Assembly (NCBI RefSeq): GCF_001428305.1 | Contig: NZ_LMRZ01000003.1 | Location: forward strand, 476,308 to 540,307 | Origin: Janibacter sp. Soil728 | Lineage (GTDB): Bacteria > Actinomycetota > Actinomycetes > Actinomycetales > Dermatophilaceae | Direction of reading: 5' to 3' | DNA: 64,000 nucleotides | Part shown: piece after piece, positions 8,285 to 20,822 of the stretch | Layout: every line of letters begins with the position of its first letter | Numbering within the stretch: position 1 is the first letter of the stretch | The notes under the pieces: model-generated | The model's input: the letters and a program-made list of their open reading frames with translations, nothing else | Databases searched by the model: none | Told to the model about the DNA's origin: nothing | Translations under genes and position numbers: made by a program

Positions 8285-9055
8285 GACGGCCTGCCGGTCG
8301 ATCTCGCCGACCAGCACGTCCTCTCCCCCGCCCAGGCGGGCGCGGACCTCGCCGGTGGGGTCGGCGAGGACGGAGCGGCCGATGCCGTAGGGGCCGCGCA
8401 CCGAGTCAGCCGTCCACGCCTGGCCGACGGCGAGCAGCCACGCCTGGGCGTCGTGGGCACGGGCCCGCGTCAGCAGGTCCCACTGACTCGCCTTGCCGGG
8501 CCCGTCACCCCATGACGCCGGCAGCACGACGACCTGCGCACCGGCCCGGCCGAGCGCGGTGAAGTGATCGGCGAAGCGCACGTCGTAGCAGGTGGCCAGG
8601 CCGACCCGCCAGCCGTCGACGTCGACCGTGACGACCTCCTCCCCCGGCGCCACGGTGTCGGACTCCGTGTTGCCGAAGGCGTCGTAGAGGTGGATCTTGC
8701 GGTAGCTCGTCTCGGTCGTGCCGGGCCCGGTGGCGAACAGCGTGTTGTGCACCCGCGAGCGCTCCCGGCCGTCAGCGGTCGTGATCTGGTCGGCGGGGGC
8801 GAACATACCGACGACGATGCTCACGCCATGGCGCTCGGCGAGCGAGCGGACCCCGTCGGCGAAACGCCCGTCGAGCGGCTCGGCGACCGTGTCGAGCCGC
8901 CCGGCGAAGGAGGCCATCGCCGCCTCCGGGTGGACCACCAGCCGCGCGCCGGCCTCGGCGGCGCGACCGGTGAGCTCGTCGATGCGCGCGAGGTTGGCGA
9001 CCGGGTCGCCGGTGGAGGTCCACTGGCACCCCGCGAGGCGAAGAGAGTCACTCAC
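8252..9055 (-). CDS. Carbon-nitrogen hydrolase (nitrilase superfamily amidase)
   Basis: 267 residues. The Glu-Lys-Cys triad of the superfamily is visible: E44 in VVHPEAAM, K120 in SYRKIHLYD and C156 in LATCYDVRF. The family hydrolyses amides or N-carbamoyl compounds; the YRKIHLYD and CYDVRF motifs put it with the Nit1/Nit2-type omega-amidase and deaminated-glutathione amidase branch, so repair of dead-end metabolites is plausible. The GTG at 9055 overlaps the upstream SRPBCC stop as GTGA, so the two genes are translationally coupled. The 3' end has undergone a 52 bp tandem duplication. Confidence 0.85.
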   Translation of the reverse strand: MSDSLRLAGCQWTSTGDPVANLARIDELTGRAAEAGARLVVHPEAAMASFAGRLDTVAEPLDGRFADGVRSLAERHGVSIVVGMFAPADQITTADGRERSRVHNTLFATGPGTTETSYRKIHLYDAFGNTESDTVAPGEEVVTVDVDGWRVGLATCYDVRFADHFTALGRAGAQVVVLPASWGDGPGKASQWDLLTRARAHDAQAWLLAVGQAWTADSVRGPYGIGRSVLADPTGEVRARLGGGEDVLVGEIDRQAVESARSAVPLL

Positions 9056-9588
9056 GCGACCTCGCCCCCTTCGGCCTGCTGGTCGGCACCGGCACGACGG
9101 GCCATGTCCGCACGGGCCGCCGCGAGCACCTGCTCGTCCCGGCACCCCCCGGCGAAGCCGTCGATCCGCTTGCGGATCTCCCGGCCGAGCAGCCACTGGC
9201 CGATCGGGTGGGCGATGCGCTGCAGCCAGGTGGGGCGCACGTCGTAGGTGTACTTCCACACCGCGAGCGTGCCGTCACCATCGGGCTGGAAGCGCCACCC
9301 GCCGCCGAAGCGCGCGAAGAACCACGGCCCCCGCACCATGGTCATCCCGACTGACGTGGGCGGGCGCCACGAGACGTACTCGCTGACCATGCTCGGCGAG
9401 ATCGGCCCGGCGAAGGACGAGCGGGTGTAGGTGCGCACCCCCACCCCCGGCTCGACCGCTCCGTCGAGGAAGCGCTGCTCGCGGATGAAGGGGTCCCACC
9501 GTCGGCGGACCGCACCGGTCGTCTGGGACACGGCGAAGGCGAGGTCCGGCGGGATCGGGACGTGCACGTCGGCGCTGACCTGTGGCAT
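9052..9588 (-). CDS. SRPBCC (START-like) family protein
   Basis: 178 residues. The start VSADVHVPIPPDLAFAVSQ, the central WRFQPDGDGTLAVWKYTYDV and a long C-terminal helix match the polyketide-cyclase/START helix-grip fold, which binds hydrophobic ligands. Ligand unknown. The ATG at 9588 follows a TAAGGT box by 6 nt. The stop overlaps the nitrilase GTG by 4 nt, so these two form an operon. The gene is divergent from the HIT gene with the two -10 boxes overlapping. Confidence 0.75.
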   Translation of the reverse strand: MPQVSADVHVPIPPDLAFAVSQTTGAVRRRWDPFIREQRFLDGAVEPGVGVRTYTRSSFAGPISPSMVSEYVSWRPPTSVGMTMVRGPWFFARFGGGWRFQPDGDGTLAVWKYTYDVRPTWLQRIAHPIGQWLLGREIRKRIDGFAGGCRDEQVLAAARADMARRAGADQQAEGGEVA

Positions 9589-9594
9589 GTCTCC

Positions 9595-9604
9595 ACCTTA
9601 GGCT
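9595..9604. promoter_or_regulatory. Overlapping divergent leaderless -10 boxes
   Basis: TAAGGT on the minus strand (9595-9600, 6 nt from the SRPBCC ATG) and TAGGCT on the plus strand (9599-9604, 7 nt from the HIT ATG) overlap by two bases. The two transcripts must compete for the same stretch. CTGACC at 9575-9580 is a possible -35 for the HIT gene. Confidence 0.55.
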
Positions 9605-9611
9605 GGGTGAC

Positions 9612-10055
9612 ATGGCGACTCTCTTCACGAAGATCATCAACGGCGAGATCCCCGGACGGTTCGTGTGGTCCGACGAGACCTGCGTGGCCTTCCTGACGAT
9701 CGAGCCGGTCACCGACGGCCACACGATGATCGTCTCCCGCGCCGAGATCGAGCAGTGGACCGATGCGGATCCGACCACCTGGGCGCACCTGCAGGAGGTC
9801 GCCCGGCTCATCGGCCGCGCGCAGCAGGCCGAGTGGCAGACCCCGCGGGTCGCCCTGATGCTCGAGGGCTTCGAGGTTCCCCACCTGCACGTGCACGTGT
9901 GGCCGGCGGCCTCCGCGGCCGAGGTCGAGCCGCACGCGATCATGAAGGACGTGCCCGCCGAGCGCTTCGACGAGATCGCCGAGCGACTGCGCTCCCGCCT
10001 GCGCGCCGATGGTCACGAGGCCACCGTTCCGGGCCCGGGGCCGCTGCCCGCATGA
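9612..10055 (+). CDS. HIT family nucleotide hydrolase/transferase
   Basis: 147 residues with the histidine triad HLHVHVW (H91, H93, H95). The N-terminus TLFTKIINGEIPGRFVW is the usual HINT/HIT opening. The family cleaves phosphoramidate or AMP-linked small molecules. Start at ATG 9612, 7 nt after TAGGCT. The TGA overlaps the next gene's ATG (ATGA), so it is co-translated with the membrane protein that follows. Confidence 0.9.
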   Translation: MATLFTKIINGEIPGRFVWSDETCVAFLTIEPVTDGHTMIVSRAEIEQWTDADPTTWAHLQEVARLIGRAQQAEWQTPRVALMLEGFEVPHLHVHVWPAASAAEVEPHAIMKDVPAERFDEIAERLRSRLRADGHEATVPGPGPLPA

Positions 10056-10846
10056 TGTCCCGCCGCGTCAAGGCGCTGATCTTCGGTGCGGCGATCCTGG
10101 CCTTCGCGCTGGCCCTCGTCGGTGGCGCGGCGCTCTTCGCCAGCACCGGCCAGCCGTGGCCTGCGGCCGGCTGGGCGCTCGTCTGGGGCATCGCGGTCGC
10201 CACGACGACCTGGGGCCTCGTCGGCCACCTCCGAGAGACCGACCCCGCGCTGGTGGACGAAGGGGGCCACACCGTCGTCGCTCCCCCGGCGGCCCCCCTT
10301 CCTCCCGCGACCGACCGCAAGAACCCGTGGCCGGTCGAGTGGCTGGCCCCGGCGCTGGCGGAGGCCTTCGCAGGCACGCCCTATGTCGTGCGCAGCAACG
10401 GCCGCTCGATCCTCGTGCACGCCGATCTCGTCGACGCGCGCTGGCAGCACGTCGCGACGGCCCACCACCTGCGGCAGACCTTCGTCGCACGCTTCACCCC
10501 CACCGGGACGAAGGGGGTGATCCGCCGGACCGACGAGTCGCGCCGGCTCGAGGCGAGCGCCGGGGTGACGCACCTCGGTGCCCAGCTGGCGGTGCAGTCC
10601 GGACGCCAGTGGGGCCGCACCCGACGGGTCGAGTACGGCCTGGGGCTGGATGGCTTCAAGAAGAGGGTCGACTTCGAGTTCTCCACCGCAGAGATCAACC
10701 AGCCGGTCAGGGAGGTCATGACCCGCGCGGGCTGGCGCGCGACGCTCGACGCCGAGTCCAAGGGTGCGCTCGTCATGGGCGTGATGGGCCTGTCCGCCCT
10801 CGTGCTCGTCCCGGTGGCCCTGCTCGTGAAGAACCTCCTCGGCTGA
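10052..10846 (+). CDS. Conserved hypothetical membrane protein
   Basis: 264 residues. Two hydrophobic helices at the N-terminus (about 8-30 and 36-57), a Pro/Ala-rich linker, a ~150-residue soluble domain containing RSNGRSILVHADLVDARW, and one C-terminal helix (about 240-260). The soluble part would face the cytoplasm if the two N-terminal helices form a hairpin. I do not recognise the family. It overlaps the HIT gene by 4 nt. Confidence 0.7.
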   Translation: MMSRRVKALIFGAAILAFALALVGGAALFASTGQPWPAAGWALVWGIAVATTTWGLVGHLRETDPALVDEGGHTVVAPPAAPLPPATDRKNPWPVEWLAPALAEAFAGTPYVVRSNGRSILVHADLVDARWQHVATAHHLRQTFVARFTPTGTKGVIRRTDESRRLEASAGVTHLGAQLAVQSGRQWGRTRRVEYGLGLDGFKKRVDFEFSTAEINQPVREVMTRAGWRATLDAESKGALVMGVMGLSALVLVPVALLVKNLLG

Positions 10847-10903
10847 GCGCCCACACCTCGGGCCGGTCGTGACTCGTCGCGCCTGAGGGTGTAGGCATAA
10901 GGC

Positions 10904-11398
10904 ATGGCTACCACCGCATTCAAGGGCAACCCCGTCAACACCGTCGGCGAGCTGCCGGCCGCCGGCGCCACCGCTCCGGCCTTCGACCTCGTCGGCGACG
11001 GACTGTCGGCGCTGACCACCGCCGACGTCTCCGGTCGCGTCGTCCTCAACATCTTCCCCAGCATCGACACCGGTGTCTGCGCTGCGAGCGTGCGCAAGTT
11101 CAACGAGCTCGCCGCCAGCCTCGACAACACGACCGTCGTCAACGTCTCCCAGGACCTCCCCTTCGCGCAGGCTCGTTTCTGCGGCGCCGAGGGCATCGAC
11201 AAGGTCAAGGTCGGCTCGACCTTCCGCTCCTCATTCGGTGAGGACTACGGCGTGACGATGGCCGACGGCCCGATGGCCGGTCTGCTCGCCCGCTCGGTCG
11301 TCGTCCTCGACGCCGACGGCAAGGTCCTGCACACCGAGCTCGTCCCCGAGATCACCCAGGAGCCCGACTACGACGCGGCCGTCAAGGCGCTCGGCTGA
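10904..11398 (+). CDS. tpx: Thiol peroxidase (atypical 2-Cys peroxiredoxin)
   Basis: 164 residues, full length for Tpx. The peroxidatic C59 is in the PSIDTGVC motif and the resolving C93 in RFCGAEG, the spacing of the Tpx class. It reduces H2O2 and alkyl peroxides in the cytoplasm using thioredoxin. Start at ATG 10904. A TAGGCAT sequence 6 nt upstream resembles the leaderless box but is imperfect. The gene is followed by a perfect 16 bp stem terminator shared with the convergent methyltransferase gene. Confidence 0.95.
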   Translation: MATTAFKGNPVNTVGELPAAGATAPAFDLVGDGLSALTTADVSGRVVLNIFPSIDTGVCAASVRKFNELAASLDNTTVVNVSQDLPFAQARFCGAEGIDKVKVGSTFRSSFGEDYGVTMADGPMAGLLARSVVVLDADGKVLHTELVPEITQEPDYDAAVKALG

Positions 11399-11411
11399 TC
11401 GGTCCCGACCC

Positions 11412-11453
11412 CGAAGGGGGGATGTCGTCCACGTCGGCGACATCCCCCCTTCG
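11412..11453. terminator. Bidirectional hairpin built from an inverted CGAAGGGGGG pair
   Basis: Perfect 16 bp stem (11412-11427 with 11438-11453) and a 10 nt loop, between convergent tpx and the methyltransferase gene. The stem ends are CGAAGGGG and CCCCTTCG. There is no U-run, as is usual in high-GC actinobacteria. Confidence 0.75.
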
Positions 11454-11483
11454 TCATGTCCGAAGGGTCGGCCCGGGAGAACG

Positions 11484-12487
11484 TCAGGCGCGGACGGTGC
11501 GCGTGACGATGTAGCTGCGGTCACGCACGAGGACGTCGGTGGGGCCGAGGTCTCGCAGACGCTGCAGATAGGGCAGGTGCGCGTTGTACACCAGCACCAG
11601 CTCACCACCGGGCACGAGGACCCGAGCCGCGTCGTCGATCATCTCCAGCGTGGGCGTCGAGTCCTTGGCGGTGCCGACGTGGAAGGGCGGGTTGCTCACG
11701 ATGGCGCCCACGGAGGCATCCGCCAGCTCGGTCAGACCGTCCGTGCGTCGCACGTCGAGCGCGCCTCTCGTCGTCGCCCTGGTCGAGGCCACCGCTGCAG
11801 ACGACACGTCCAGCGCGACCACATCGGCAAAGCGACGGGCCAGGAGCGCGGCGAGGATGCCGGTGCCGCAGCCGAGGTCGATGACCGTGGCGTCGGTGTC
11901 GCCGAGCCGGTCCAGCTGGCTGACGAGCAGGGCCGTCCCGGCGTCGACGCGCGTACCGGCGAAGGCCGCGCCGTGCGCGTGCACGGTCAGGTCGAGGCCG
12001 TCGTGGTGGCGTGAGCGCGGCCAGTTCTGCTCGACCGCTCGCGGGCCCACGGCGTGCAGGACGCGTGACTTCTGCCGACCGAGGCTGGCGCTCACCTGCT
12101 CGAAGCTCACGGCGAGCACGTCATTCATCGATCGGGTCATGTGCTTGACCCGTCCACCGGCAACGACCCGGACGTCCGGTGCGCCCACCACCGCGGCGGT
12201 GCGGGCGATCTCGTCGAGGGCATCGAGGGACGCGGGCAGGCGCAGCACCACGAGGTGGGCACCCGTGAGAGCCGTGACGAGATCGGACGCCACGTCGACT
12301 CCAGTGGCGGCCACTCGTCGCTCGCTGACGAGGCTGTCGCTGTGGGCCACGACGTCGGCCCCGGCCAGCTCGGCCACCGCTGCGGCCAGCGCACCGTGAT
12401 CGTCACCGATCACCGCGGTCCGCCCCGAAGGGAGGTCCCCGAGCTCGTCGATCAGCAGCCGGTCCACGGGGTCGGGATCGGGACCCA

Positions 12488-12488
<1 letters not shown>
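11484..12488 (-). CDS. RsmC/RlmG-like class I methyltransferase
   Basis: 334 residues. Two tandem Rossmann-like halves: a degenerate N-terminal half and a C-terminal half with the SAM motif VIDLGCGTGILA and the amino-methyltransferase signature VSNPPFH. This layout is that of RsmC/RlmG, which make m2G in 16S or 23S rRNA. The exact target nucleotide is not predictable. The ATG at 12488 overlaps the helicase stop by one base (TGATG), linking it to a DEAD-box RNA helicase, a sensible partner for an rRNA modifier. Confidence 0.8.
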
Positions 12489-14239
<1,751 letters not shown>

Positions 14240-14246
14240 ACCCCCG

Positions 14247-14252
14247 ACGGTA
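14247..14252 (-). promoter_or_regulatory. Leaderless -10 box TACCGT
   Basis: Minus-strand TACCGT followed by 7 nt and the GTG start of the DEAD-box helicase gene, an example of a leaderless GTG. Confidence 0.5.
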
Positions 14253-14294
14253 GTCGTGCAGACCACCTCCCGGCGACAGCGCCACGTGTGTCCC

Positions 14295-14771
14295 TCAACG
14301 CCCCCGCACCAGATCGACGCTCAGATCGACATGTCCGAGGTGCTGGAAGAGCTCTTCGACGACGTGGAGCGCGACGAAACCCTGCGTGATCGGCTCGGGG
14401 TCGCCCTCCTCCCAGCCATCGGGTCCGCGCGGGACCTCGTCGGCCTCGAAGTCGGCGAGATCCTCCACCCAGCGCCGTCGCTGCGCGGCGACGATCGCCT
14501 CGAGCTGGTCGAGAGTGCCCGCCGCGGTGAACTCCGCCGACCGGTCCCGGGAGATCGATCGACCGGCGATCGTCTCGCCGCCCCACCGCTCCATCACACC
14601 GCAGCAGTGGACGATCAGGGCGTAGACGCTGTTGGCCCCCTCGACCTCGGGCTGGCGGCACAGCAGCTCGGCTCCCCCGACCTCGTCCAGCTCGTCCGCC
14701 CGCGCGAGCAGCTTGGCCAGGGCGGAGTCGATGTACCACTGCAGGGTGGCGCGCGTGATGCCGGCGGTCAT
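14295..14771 (-). CDS. DinB/mycothiol-dependent-enzyme-like protein
   Basis: 158 residues, all-helical, starting ITRATLQWYIDSALAKLL with HCCGVMERWGGE in the second helix and ALHVVEELFQHLGHVDL near the end. The three His positions (H in VHCC, H in ALHV, H in HLGH) match the metal triad of the DinB/MDMPI (DUF664) superfamily of thiol-dependent transferases. Substrate unknown. The ATG overlaps the preceding gene's TGA by 4 nt. Confidence 0.75.
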   Translation of the reverse strand: MTAGITRATLQWYIDSALAKLLARADELDEVGGAELLCRQPEVEGANSVYALIVHCCGVMERWGGETIAGRSISRDRSAEFTAAGTLDQLEAIVAAQRRRWVEDLADFEADEVPRGPDGWEEGDPEPITQGFVALHVVEELFQHLGHVDLSVDLVRGR

Positions 14772-15406
14772 GACCTGCTCCCTTCGGCCGGCACCCGGGT
14801 GAAGATGCCCGGGCCGTCGTCCGTCGCCAGCCGCGCACGCAGCGCCGGGTTGCGGTGCAGCCGTCGAAGCGCCTCCAGCGTGGCTCGCGGCTCGACGTCG
14901 AGGTGCCGCGCCTCGTAGAGCGTGATCGTCCGTCCCTCGACGCTCACGCAGGCGTTGTCGATCGGACGCAGGTGTCCCTGTCGCTGCTCCTGGGTGGCCA
15001 GGACCGCGTCGACGAGCGTCCACTGCACCTGCACCCGATCCGCCACGAGCCAGGTCGGGGTCACCCCGATCTGTCCCGGCTCACGTCGCCGCCTGAGCGA
15101 CTCGCGGGTCGCGAGCGCGAAGAGCCAGGCGAAGAGCAGCAGGACGGCGAACCCGGCGACGAGGGACACCGGCCCCGCTGTCGTCCCACCACGCACGAGG
15201 CGCACCGCGCCGGCCACGAGAGCGGCCACGATGGCGATGGTGAGCAGCCCGAAGAGCGGGACGGCCCACCACGGCGGTGGGCGCAGCGGCAGCGCGACCC
15301 CGCGCTCCCCCTCCCACTCACAGGTGAGGGGCACCCCCTTCGTCCGGTAGTGCCGACTCGACCAGACCGCGAGCGGACTGCCGAAGGGAGAGTCCGACGC
15401 CGGCAC
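14768..15406 (-). CDS. Hypothetical two-helix membrane protein
   Basis: 212 residues from GTG 15406. About 45 polar N-terminal residues are followed by two transmembrane helices (WWAVPLFGLLTIAIVAALV and LVAGFAVLLLFAWLFAL), then a cytoplasmic domain with strand-rich character (IGVTPTWLVADRVQVQW, TITLYEARHLDVEP). It resembles PH-like bacterial membrane proteins only loosely. The start is uncertain: the frame stays open upstream into ligA, and GTG 15406 is the first start codon past the LigA stop. The TGA overlaps the DinB-like ATG. Confidence 0.6.
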   Translation of the reverse strand: MPASDSPFGSPLAVWSSRHYRTKGVPLTCEWEGERGVALPLRPPPWWAVPLFGLLTIAIVAALVAGAVRLVRGGTTAGPVSLVAGFAVLLLFAWLFALATRESLRRRREPGQIGVTPTWLVADRVQVQWTLVDAVLATQEQRQGHLRPIDNACVSVEGRTITLYEARHLDVEPRATLEALRRLHRNPALRARLATDDGPGIFTRVPAEGSRS

Positions 15407-15420
15407 CCCATCGGCGCCGG

Positions 15421-17652
<2,232 letters not shown>

Positions 17653-19293
17653 TCAGCGGGCCTCGGCCCAGCGAGCGAGCTCTCGCTTGGACCGGATCCC
17701 CAGCTTGTCCCGCAGCCGCTGGAGGTGGTTGCGCGCGGTGCCGACGCTGATGCCCAGCTCGGCCGCGATCTCCTTGGACGTGAGGCCCTGGGCGGCCCGC
17801 TGCGCAACTTCGGACTCGCGCGGAGTGAGCCCTCCGTTGACGGAGTACCGCTGGCTGTCCGGGATGGTCGCCGTGCCCGGCGCTCGTCGCACCCGCCGCT
17901 CGCGCAGCAGCGATGCGAGCGTGCGCTCCGCGTCCGTGCCCGACAGCAGGTCGATCGCCGACCGGTGGGCCGTCAGCGACTCGCTGCCGGAGGGTGCGAC
18001 GCGCGAGGCCCTGCGCATGGCCTCGGCGGCCGGCAGCACCTCCCCTCGCTGGGCGTACCGTCGGGCGATGTCGAGGTAGGCGGGGTACGGGTCGTGCCGC
18101 CCCAGGAGCGTCTCGGTGAAGTCGCGCTGGATCGCCGCGCGCTCACCGACGGGCCAGAAGTCCCACATGTCCGCCAGCGTCTCAGCCGCCTCCTCGGGCG
18201 CGTGTCTGGCGAGCGCGAGCGCCAAGCCGTCCCAGGCCAGTGCGGGACGGCTGGGAGCCAACCGGCGCAGCGCCGGGCCGAGGTCGCGGTGCGGCCGAGG
18301 CTCCCTCCGCGCGGCCCGCAGGTCCGCCTGGACGACCCGGCCCAGCCACCCGGTCAGCATGCTCACCTGCTCCTGGGCCTCGACCTCCTCGGTGAGGTCC
18401 TCACGCGGGACGTACCGTCCGACCTCGACCGTGGCCGCGGACCGCAGCAGGGTGACGAGGGATGTCAGCTCCTCGGCGCGCCCCGAGATCGAGTCGAGGA
18501 CCTCGAGGGCGGCTCGGTGTCGGCAGCGATGGATCAGGGCCGCGGCGCGGGTCGCCTGCAGCAACCCCCGGTGCCGACTCCCGAGGAAGCGGATCTCGGC
18601 CACATCGGCCATGGCCGCGGCCTCGTCGTACTCACCGAGCCCGAGAAGGATGAGAGCGTGGTTGACAAGGGCGTTGCCGCACCAGGTCACCATGCTGGGG
18701 TTCTCGACGTCCGCCCGGTCCCACACGGATCGAAAGGAGTCGCTCGCCTCGTCGATGCGGCCGCCGTAGGCCAGGACCGCGCCCCGGACAGCCGCCGAGC
18801 GCTGCACGATCGCCTCGTCGCCCAGCTGGCGCCCGAGGGACTCGGCCGCATCGCACAGACGCAGCCGGTGGTCCAGGCCCGGGAGCAGGGTGACGCTCGG
18901 GAAGGCGAGGCCGAGCATGGCGCTCGCCCGTCCCTGGTCGTCGCCGGCGATCGTCAGCTCGGCCAGTCCCTCTCGCCCCCTGATCTCCTTCTCCCGCGGG
19001 ACGAGCAGGGCCATGTCGGTGAGGACCTTGCCCCGCGTTGTCGCGCTCAGTGGTTCGGTCAGGAGGGGTCCGACCACCTCGAGCGCGCGGTCCCGCTCGC
19101 CCGTCCAGTGGGACACCGTCAACAGGGTCGACACCAGGGGCACGACGTCGGCGTCAGTCCGGCCCGGGGTACGCAGCGCACCAGCGATGAGGTCCGTGGC
19201 TCCCCCAGCGTCGGCTCGCATGGCCAGGGCGAGGGCGGACCGACACACCTCTTCGACCCATGCGCTCGACGTGGCGACGCCCGGTTGTTCCAT
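17653..19293 (-). CDS. LuxR-type transcriptional regulator with TPR-like sensor region
   Basis: 546 residues. The last ~65 residues are a LuxR/GerE helix-turn-helix (LTPRESEVAQRAAQGLTSKE, then ISVGTARNHLQRL). The preceding ~450 residues are helical repeats like the TPR part of MalT/LAL regulators, but there is no Walker A or B, so the STAND ATPase module of full-length LAL proteins is missing. It probably senses a ligand or partner through the repeats. It is divergent from a secreted metallopeptidase 129 bp away, and a GTGCA-N5-TGCAC palindrome overlaps its own promoter, suggesting autoregulation and control of the peptidase. Target and signal are inference. Confidence 0.8.
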   Translation of the reverse strand: MEQPGVATSSAWVEEVCRSALALAMRADAGGATDLIAGALRTPGRTDADVVPLVSTLLTVSHWTGERDRALEVVGPLLTEPLSATTRGKVLTDMALLVPREKEIRGREGLAELTIAGDDQGRASAMLGLAFPSVTLLPGLDHRLRLCDAAESLGRQLGDEAIVQRSAAVRGAVLAYGGRIDEASDSFRSVWDRADVENPSMVTWCGNALVNHALILLGLGEYDEAAAMADVAEIRFLGSRHRGLLQATRAAALIHRCRHRAALEVLDSISGRAEELTSLVTLLRSAATVEVGRYVPREDLTEEVEAQEQVSMLTGWLGRVVQADLRAARREPRPHRDLGPALRRLAPSRPALAWDGLALALARHAPEEAAETLADMWDFWPVGERAAIQRDFTETLLGRHDPYPAYLDIARRYAQRGEVLPAAEAMRRASRVAPSGSESLTAHRSAIDLLSGTDAERTLASLLRERRVRRAPGTATIPDSQRYSVNGGLTPRESEVAQRAAQGLTSKEIAAELGISVGTARNHLQRLRDKLGIRSKRELARWAEAR

Positions 19294-19299
19294 GCACCA

Positions 19300-19305
19300 A
19301 CCATA
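19300..19305 (-). promoter_or_regulatory. -10 box TATGGT of the LuxR-type gene
   Basis: Minus strand, 6 nt before the ATG at 19293, so the transcript is leaderless or nearly so. Confidence 0.5.
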
Positions 19306-19306
19306 T

Positions 19307-19321
19307 GTGCAGTTCTTGCAC
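19307..19321. promoter_or_regulatory. Candidate operator GTGCA-N5-TGCAC
   Basis: A perfect 5+5 bp inverted repeat with a 5 bp centre lies just upstream of the LuxR-type gene's -10 box, in the -35 region, within the divergent interval to the metallopeptidase gene. Confidence 0.4.
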
Positions 19322-19422
19322 TGTGCTCGTCGTCACACTCGCGGAAGCATGCTGTCACCGCCACCCCGGCGGTGAGGGCGCCCAAGTGGGCCCGATGACA
19401 CCCGTTAGGGAGAGCACCACGC

Positions 19423-20682
19423 ATGAAACTCCGTCGTTCCTCAGCCGCCTTGGTCGTTGCCTGCACGTCCATCGGGATGCTGGCCACCGCGCCCGCAATC
19501 GCCACCACCGCGCAGACCCCTGCCGCGCAGACCGCTACGGCCACCCCGGGTGACACGCTCCAGCAGCGTCTCGATGCCATCCTCGCCTCGCCGACCGTCT
19601 CCGACGAGGTCAAGGCGAAGGTCCGTGAGATCTCGGCGCTGCTGCCGAGCGACTTCAGCGAGCAGATGGCCACGACACGTGCTCGCCTCGGTGTGGGTGA
19701 CACGCAGTGGTCGCAGATTGCCGCGAGCGCCATCGACCCTGACGACTACGAGTGCTCCGACACACAGCTCAGAGACTGGATGAGGGGGCAGACAAGTGAC
19801 TGGGGCTTCGCAGAGGTGCTGATCTACTCGTTCATGCCGTGGAGCGACTTCGTGACGTACGACGCGCTGGTGTACGGGTCGGAGTCGAAGACCGCCACCT
19901 TCGGGAGCGACGGCGAGTACACCAACCTGCTGCGGAGCCAGATGAAGGACCTGCGGGACTTCTGGGACGTCCCGGGTCAGGACATCGAGCTGATTCCGAT
20001 GCACGGTGGGGACGTCTTCGCCGACCAGGAGCGGTTCGCCCGGGTGCTGACCTTCGCGTTCTCGGGCGACCCGGACGAGCCGATCGAACCGGAGGTGCGC
20101 GAACTCGCCGGGCTCCTCATCGACCTGCTTGACGTGGCGCCCGGCCTGAGCGACGGCAACCATCCCATCTTCAGCTTCAACGCCTTCGCCTTCGACCCTC
20201 AGGACACCGGCCTGGACGTCTCCAAGCGCATCATCATGGGTGACGGGATCATGGAGGGGATGACGGGCGTCGGCGTCGGCCCGAAGGTCGGACCGCGTTC
20301 GATCCTGGCTCACGAGTACGGCCACCAGGTGCAGTACGCCCACAACCTTTTCGAGTCCGACCTCACCGGCCCCGAGGCCACCCGGCGCACCGAGTTGATG
20401 GCCGACGCCTACGGCGCCTACTTCCTCGTCCACGCCCGCGGCGAGGCCCTCAACCAGAAGAGGACCCTCGACGGACTCCGGGCCTCCTACCTGGTCGGTG
20501 ACTGCGGCTTCACCAACCCCGGCCACCACGGCACGCCCAACCAGCGCGCTGGCGCAGCGAGCTGGGCGGTCAAGCAGGTCAACAGTGCGCCGGATCAGGG
20601 CCACATCCTGCCGACGCTGACCTACGCCGATCGCTTCGACGCAGCACTCCCCATGATCACGGCACCCGACGCCGAAGAGTGA
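19423..20682 (+). CDS. Secreted HExxH zinc metallopeptidase-like protein
   Basis: 419 residues. Sec signal peptide (residues 1-28; hydrophobic LVVACTSIGMLATAP, cleavage near AIA/TT). The motif HEYGHQVQ gives H297-E298-H301, and E324 in ELMAD lies 27 residues on, the gluzincin-like third ligand also seen in YpfJ-type neutral zinc metallopeptidases (HE-Y/F-GH-xVQ then ELxAD). Three Cys residues occur after the signal. The rest has no clear relation to a known peptidase family. It is exported, presumably extracellular. The ATG has a GGGAGA Shine-Dalgarno. It is divergent from the LuxR-type gene and followed by an 18 bp stem terminator. Confidence 0.75.
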   Translation: MKLRRSSAALVVACTSIGMLATAPAIATTAQTPAAQTATATPGDTLQQRLDAILASPTVSDEVKAKVREISALLPSDFSEQMATTRARLGVGDTQWSQIAASAIDPDDYECSDTQLRDWMRGQTSDWGFAEVLIYSFMPWSDFVTYDALVYGSESKTATFGSDGEYTNLLRSQMKDLRDFWDVPGQDIELIPMHGGDVFADQERFARVLTFAFSGDPDEPIEPEVRELAGLLIDLLDVAPGLSDGNHPIFSFNAFAFDPQDTGLDVSKRIIMGDGIMEGMTGVGVGPKVGPRSILAHEYGHQVQYAHNLFESDLTGPEATRRTELMADAYGAYFLVHARGEALNQKRTLDGLRASYLVGDCGFTNPGHHGTPNQRAGAASWAVKQVNSAPDQGHILPTLTYADRFDAALPMITAPDAEE

Positions 20683-20703
20683 CTCCGCGCTCCTGAGCGC
20701 CGC

Positions 20704-20744
20704 CTGTCATGCTCTCGGACCTGATCGGTCCGGGAGCATGACAG
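20704..20744 (+). terminator. Rho-independent-type hairpin after the metallopeptidase gene
   Basis: 18 bp stem with one mismatch (20704-20721 with 20727-20744) and a 5 nt loop TGATC. The arm begins CTGTCATGCTC. It separates the metallopeptidase gene from the acyl-CoA ligase gene. Confidence 0.75.
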
Positions 20745-20822
20745 CGTGCCCCCCTTCCACTCCTGAGGTCTGCCGTGAGAGATTGCCCTCACACCCGCTG
20801 GCCTACCGAGGAGTAGTCGACG

